DNA of 64,000 nt from Arthrobacter pascens. Lineage in GTDB: Bacteria > Actinomycetota > Actinomycetes > Actinomycetales > Micrococcaceae. Location of the stretch: NCBI RefSeq assembly GCF_017052465.1, contig NZ_JAFHKT010000143.1, positions 1 through 64,000 on the forward strand. Reading direction: 5' to 3'. Every line of letters begins with the position of its first letter. Position 1 is the stretch's first letter. Shown one piece after another: positions 63,027 to 64,000 of the stretch. A program made the position numbers and the translations under genes. Under the pieces are notes generated by a model. The model had not been told where the DNA came from and searched no databases. It was given only the letters and a program-made list of their open reading frames with translations.

Positions 63027-64000
63027 CGCCGCAGCTGCCGGCCCTGTAGCTGGCGACACTTCACCTGCTGACGCTGTACCCGTCGGCCCTGCCCGCTCCG
63101 GCGGCAGATTCGCCCGGCTGGCGCAGCTGGCCGGTAAGGGCTTCATTCCGCTCGGCCTGTTCGCGCGTCTCCCGCTTGCCATGCTGACCGTCGGGACGCT
63201 GACCCTGGTCACGTCCGTGAGCGGCTCCTATGCCGTCGGCGGAGCAGCGGCCGGGGCGGTGGGGATCGGCTCGGCCGTTGGTGCGCCGGTTCTGGGCGCC
63301 TTCGCGGACCGCCGGGGCCAGCGCGCAGTGCTGCTGGTGGCAGCCGTCCTGAATGCGCTGGCCGTCCTCGCGCTGATTGCCCTGGCCCGCGCGCTTCCCG
63401 GCATTGACAGTTCCGGCACCGACGGTTCCGGTGCCGGCAGTTTTAGTTCCGGCAGCGGGGGTACCGGATTATTCGCCGCAGCAGGGCCGGTCCTCGCGGC
63501 CGCTTTGCTCGCCGGTTTCAGCTGTCCCCAGGTGGGACCCCTGGCACGGGTGAGGTGGATGGCCCTGACGGCAGGCGGCCGCACAGGCAGCGGCGCCGAC
63601 TTGGACACGGCCCTGGCGTACGAAGGCACGGCAGACGAACTGACATTTGTCCTTGGACCTGCCCTCGTGGGGGTGCTCGCCAGTTTGGTGGCGCCCTGGC
63701 TGCCGCTGGCCCTTGCTGCGGCGCTGACCATCACGCTCGTGCCGGCCTTCGCAATGCACCGTACGCACCTCGCTGTGCCACGCAGGGCACCAAAGTCGCG
63801 CAGCGCAGCCAAGCCCCGCAAATCCTCCAAGGCCGTGAAACGCGATGCCGCTGCGGCAGGCACGGCCCGCCGCGGCCGGTGGGCAAGCATCGCCGCCGTC
63901 GCGGTCCCAGTGCTGGCGATGACCTGCATGGGCACCTTCTTCGGCTCCACCCAGTCGGCCCTGAGTTCCTTCTCCGACGCCTTCGCGACCGCCGAGGCCG
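62977..64000 (+). CDS. MFS transporter, 3' end outside window
   Basis: The frame is open from the ATG at 62977 to the right edge. After a polar N-terminus of about 45 residues come membrane helices of an MFS carrier, with the loop motif GAFADRRGQRAVLL (a variant of motif A), then an unusual Gly/Ser-rich linker with GTDGSGAGSFSSGSG near residues 145-165, more helices, and a basic Lys/Arg-rich loop (about 265-300) between the halves. An in-frame stop at 62956 rules out an earlier start. The substrate is unknown. Confidence 0.8.
   Translation, partial: MTTSTAPKRPSQHIDADAAAAGPVAGDTSPADAVPVGPARSGGRFARLAQLAGKGFIPLGLFARLPLAMLTVGTLTLVTSVSGSYAVGGAAAGAVGIGSAVGAPVLGAFADRRGQRAVLLVAAVLNALAVLALIALARALPGIDSSGTDGSGAGSFSSGSGGTGLFAAAGPVLAAALLAGFSCPQVGPLARVRWMALTAGGRTGSGADLDTALAYEGTADELTFVLGPALVGVLASLVAPWLPLALAAALTITLVPAFAMHRTHLAVPRRAPKSRSAAKPRKSSKAVKRDAAAAGTARRGRWASIAAVAVPVLAMTCMGTFFGSTQSALSSFSDAFATAEA

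Overview
The window is 64 kb of GC-rich actinobacterial chromosome, most likely from Arthrobacter or a close relative in the Micrococcaceae (Pseudarthrobacter, Paenarthrobacter). The evidence is the codon use, the many GTG starts, an HNH/DUF222 gene at the left edge, the NucS-type mismatch repair gene, and a core gene order that follows, from memory, the Mycobacterium tuberculosis Rv1292 to Rv1341 stretch (argS-lysA-hom-thrC-thrB-rho-prfA-prmC-tsaC-wecA-atp operon-DUF2550-nucS and clpS-DUF2017-murI-MBL-rph-rdgB). No prophage, insertion sequence, CRISPR array or rRNA gene was seen. One tRNA (Arg, CCG) is present.

Layout. Positions 1-6000 are accessory: the end of a DUF222/HNH gene, a protealysin-like protease with its emfourin inhibitor gene, tRNA-Arg, and a three-gene flavin electron-transfer cassette (FMN-binding lipoprotein, ApbE flavin transferase, NqrB/RnfD-ferredoxin reductase fusion). 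Positions 6.1-12.6 kb hold argS and the lysine/threonine genes. Positions 13-18.2 kb hold rho, prfA, prmC and tsaC. A cell-surface polysaccharide pair (WecG/TagA type and GT2) precedes wecA. Positions 21.3-29.8 kb are the complete ATP synthase operon with atpI and atpZ, followed by DUF2550. Positions 29.8-33.6 kb are an esterase plus MprF-like aminoacyl-lipid synthase pair. Then come cspA and nucS. Positions 35-45 kb are mixed housekeeping and hypothetical genes (hydrolase, AI-2E transporter family, unknown membrane protein, thioredoxin-like co-chaperone, old yellow enzyme, ABC exporter, nagB). Positions 45.2-53.7 kb hold DUF3039 plus helicase, NAD salvage (pncB-pncA), clpS-DUF2017, and murI-MBL-rph-rdgB. 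The right end holds dedA, an exonuclease-BRCT protein, an ADP-ribosylglycohydrolase, an aquaporin, sbcDC and the start of an MFS gene.

Regulatory architecture. Many transcription-unit heads carry a TANNNT box exactly 6-7 nt before the start codon, the signature of leaderless mRNAs, while genes inside operons are joined by ATGA/GTGA overlaps or have clear Shine-Dalgarno sequences. Other notable signals are a nested 116-bp inverted repeat between rho and prfA where rpmE would be expected, a 16-bp perfect hairpin inside the atp operon, a 20-codon leader ORF whose stop overlaps the TTG start of atpB, and a palindrome lying over the -10 box of the ADP-ribosylglycohydrolase gene.

Nothing here amounts to a clearly undescribed system. 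The best candidates for new biology are the flavin cassette, the esterase/pseudo-rhomboid-MprF pair, the 37.8-kb membrane protein of unknown function, and the unusual RNA-level structures around rho and atp.
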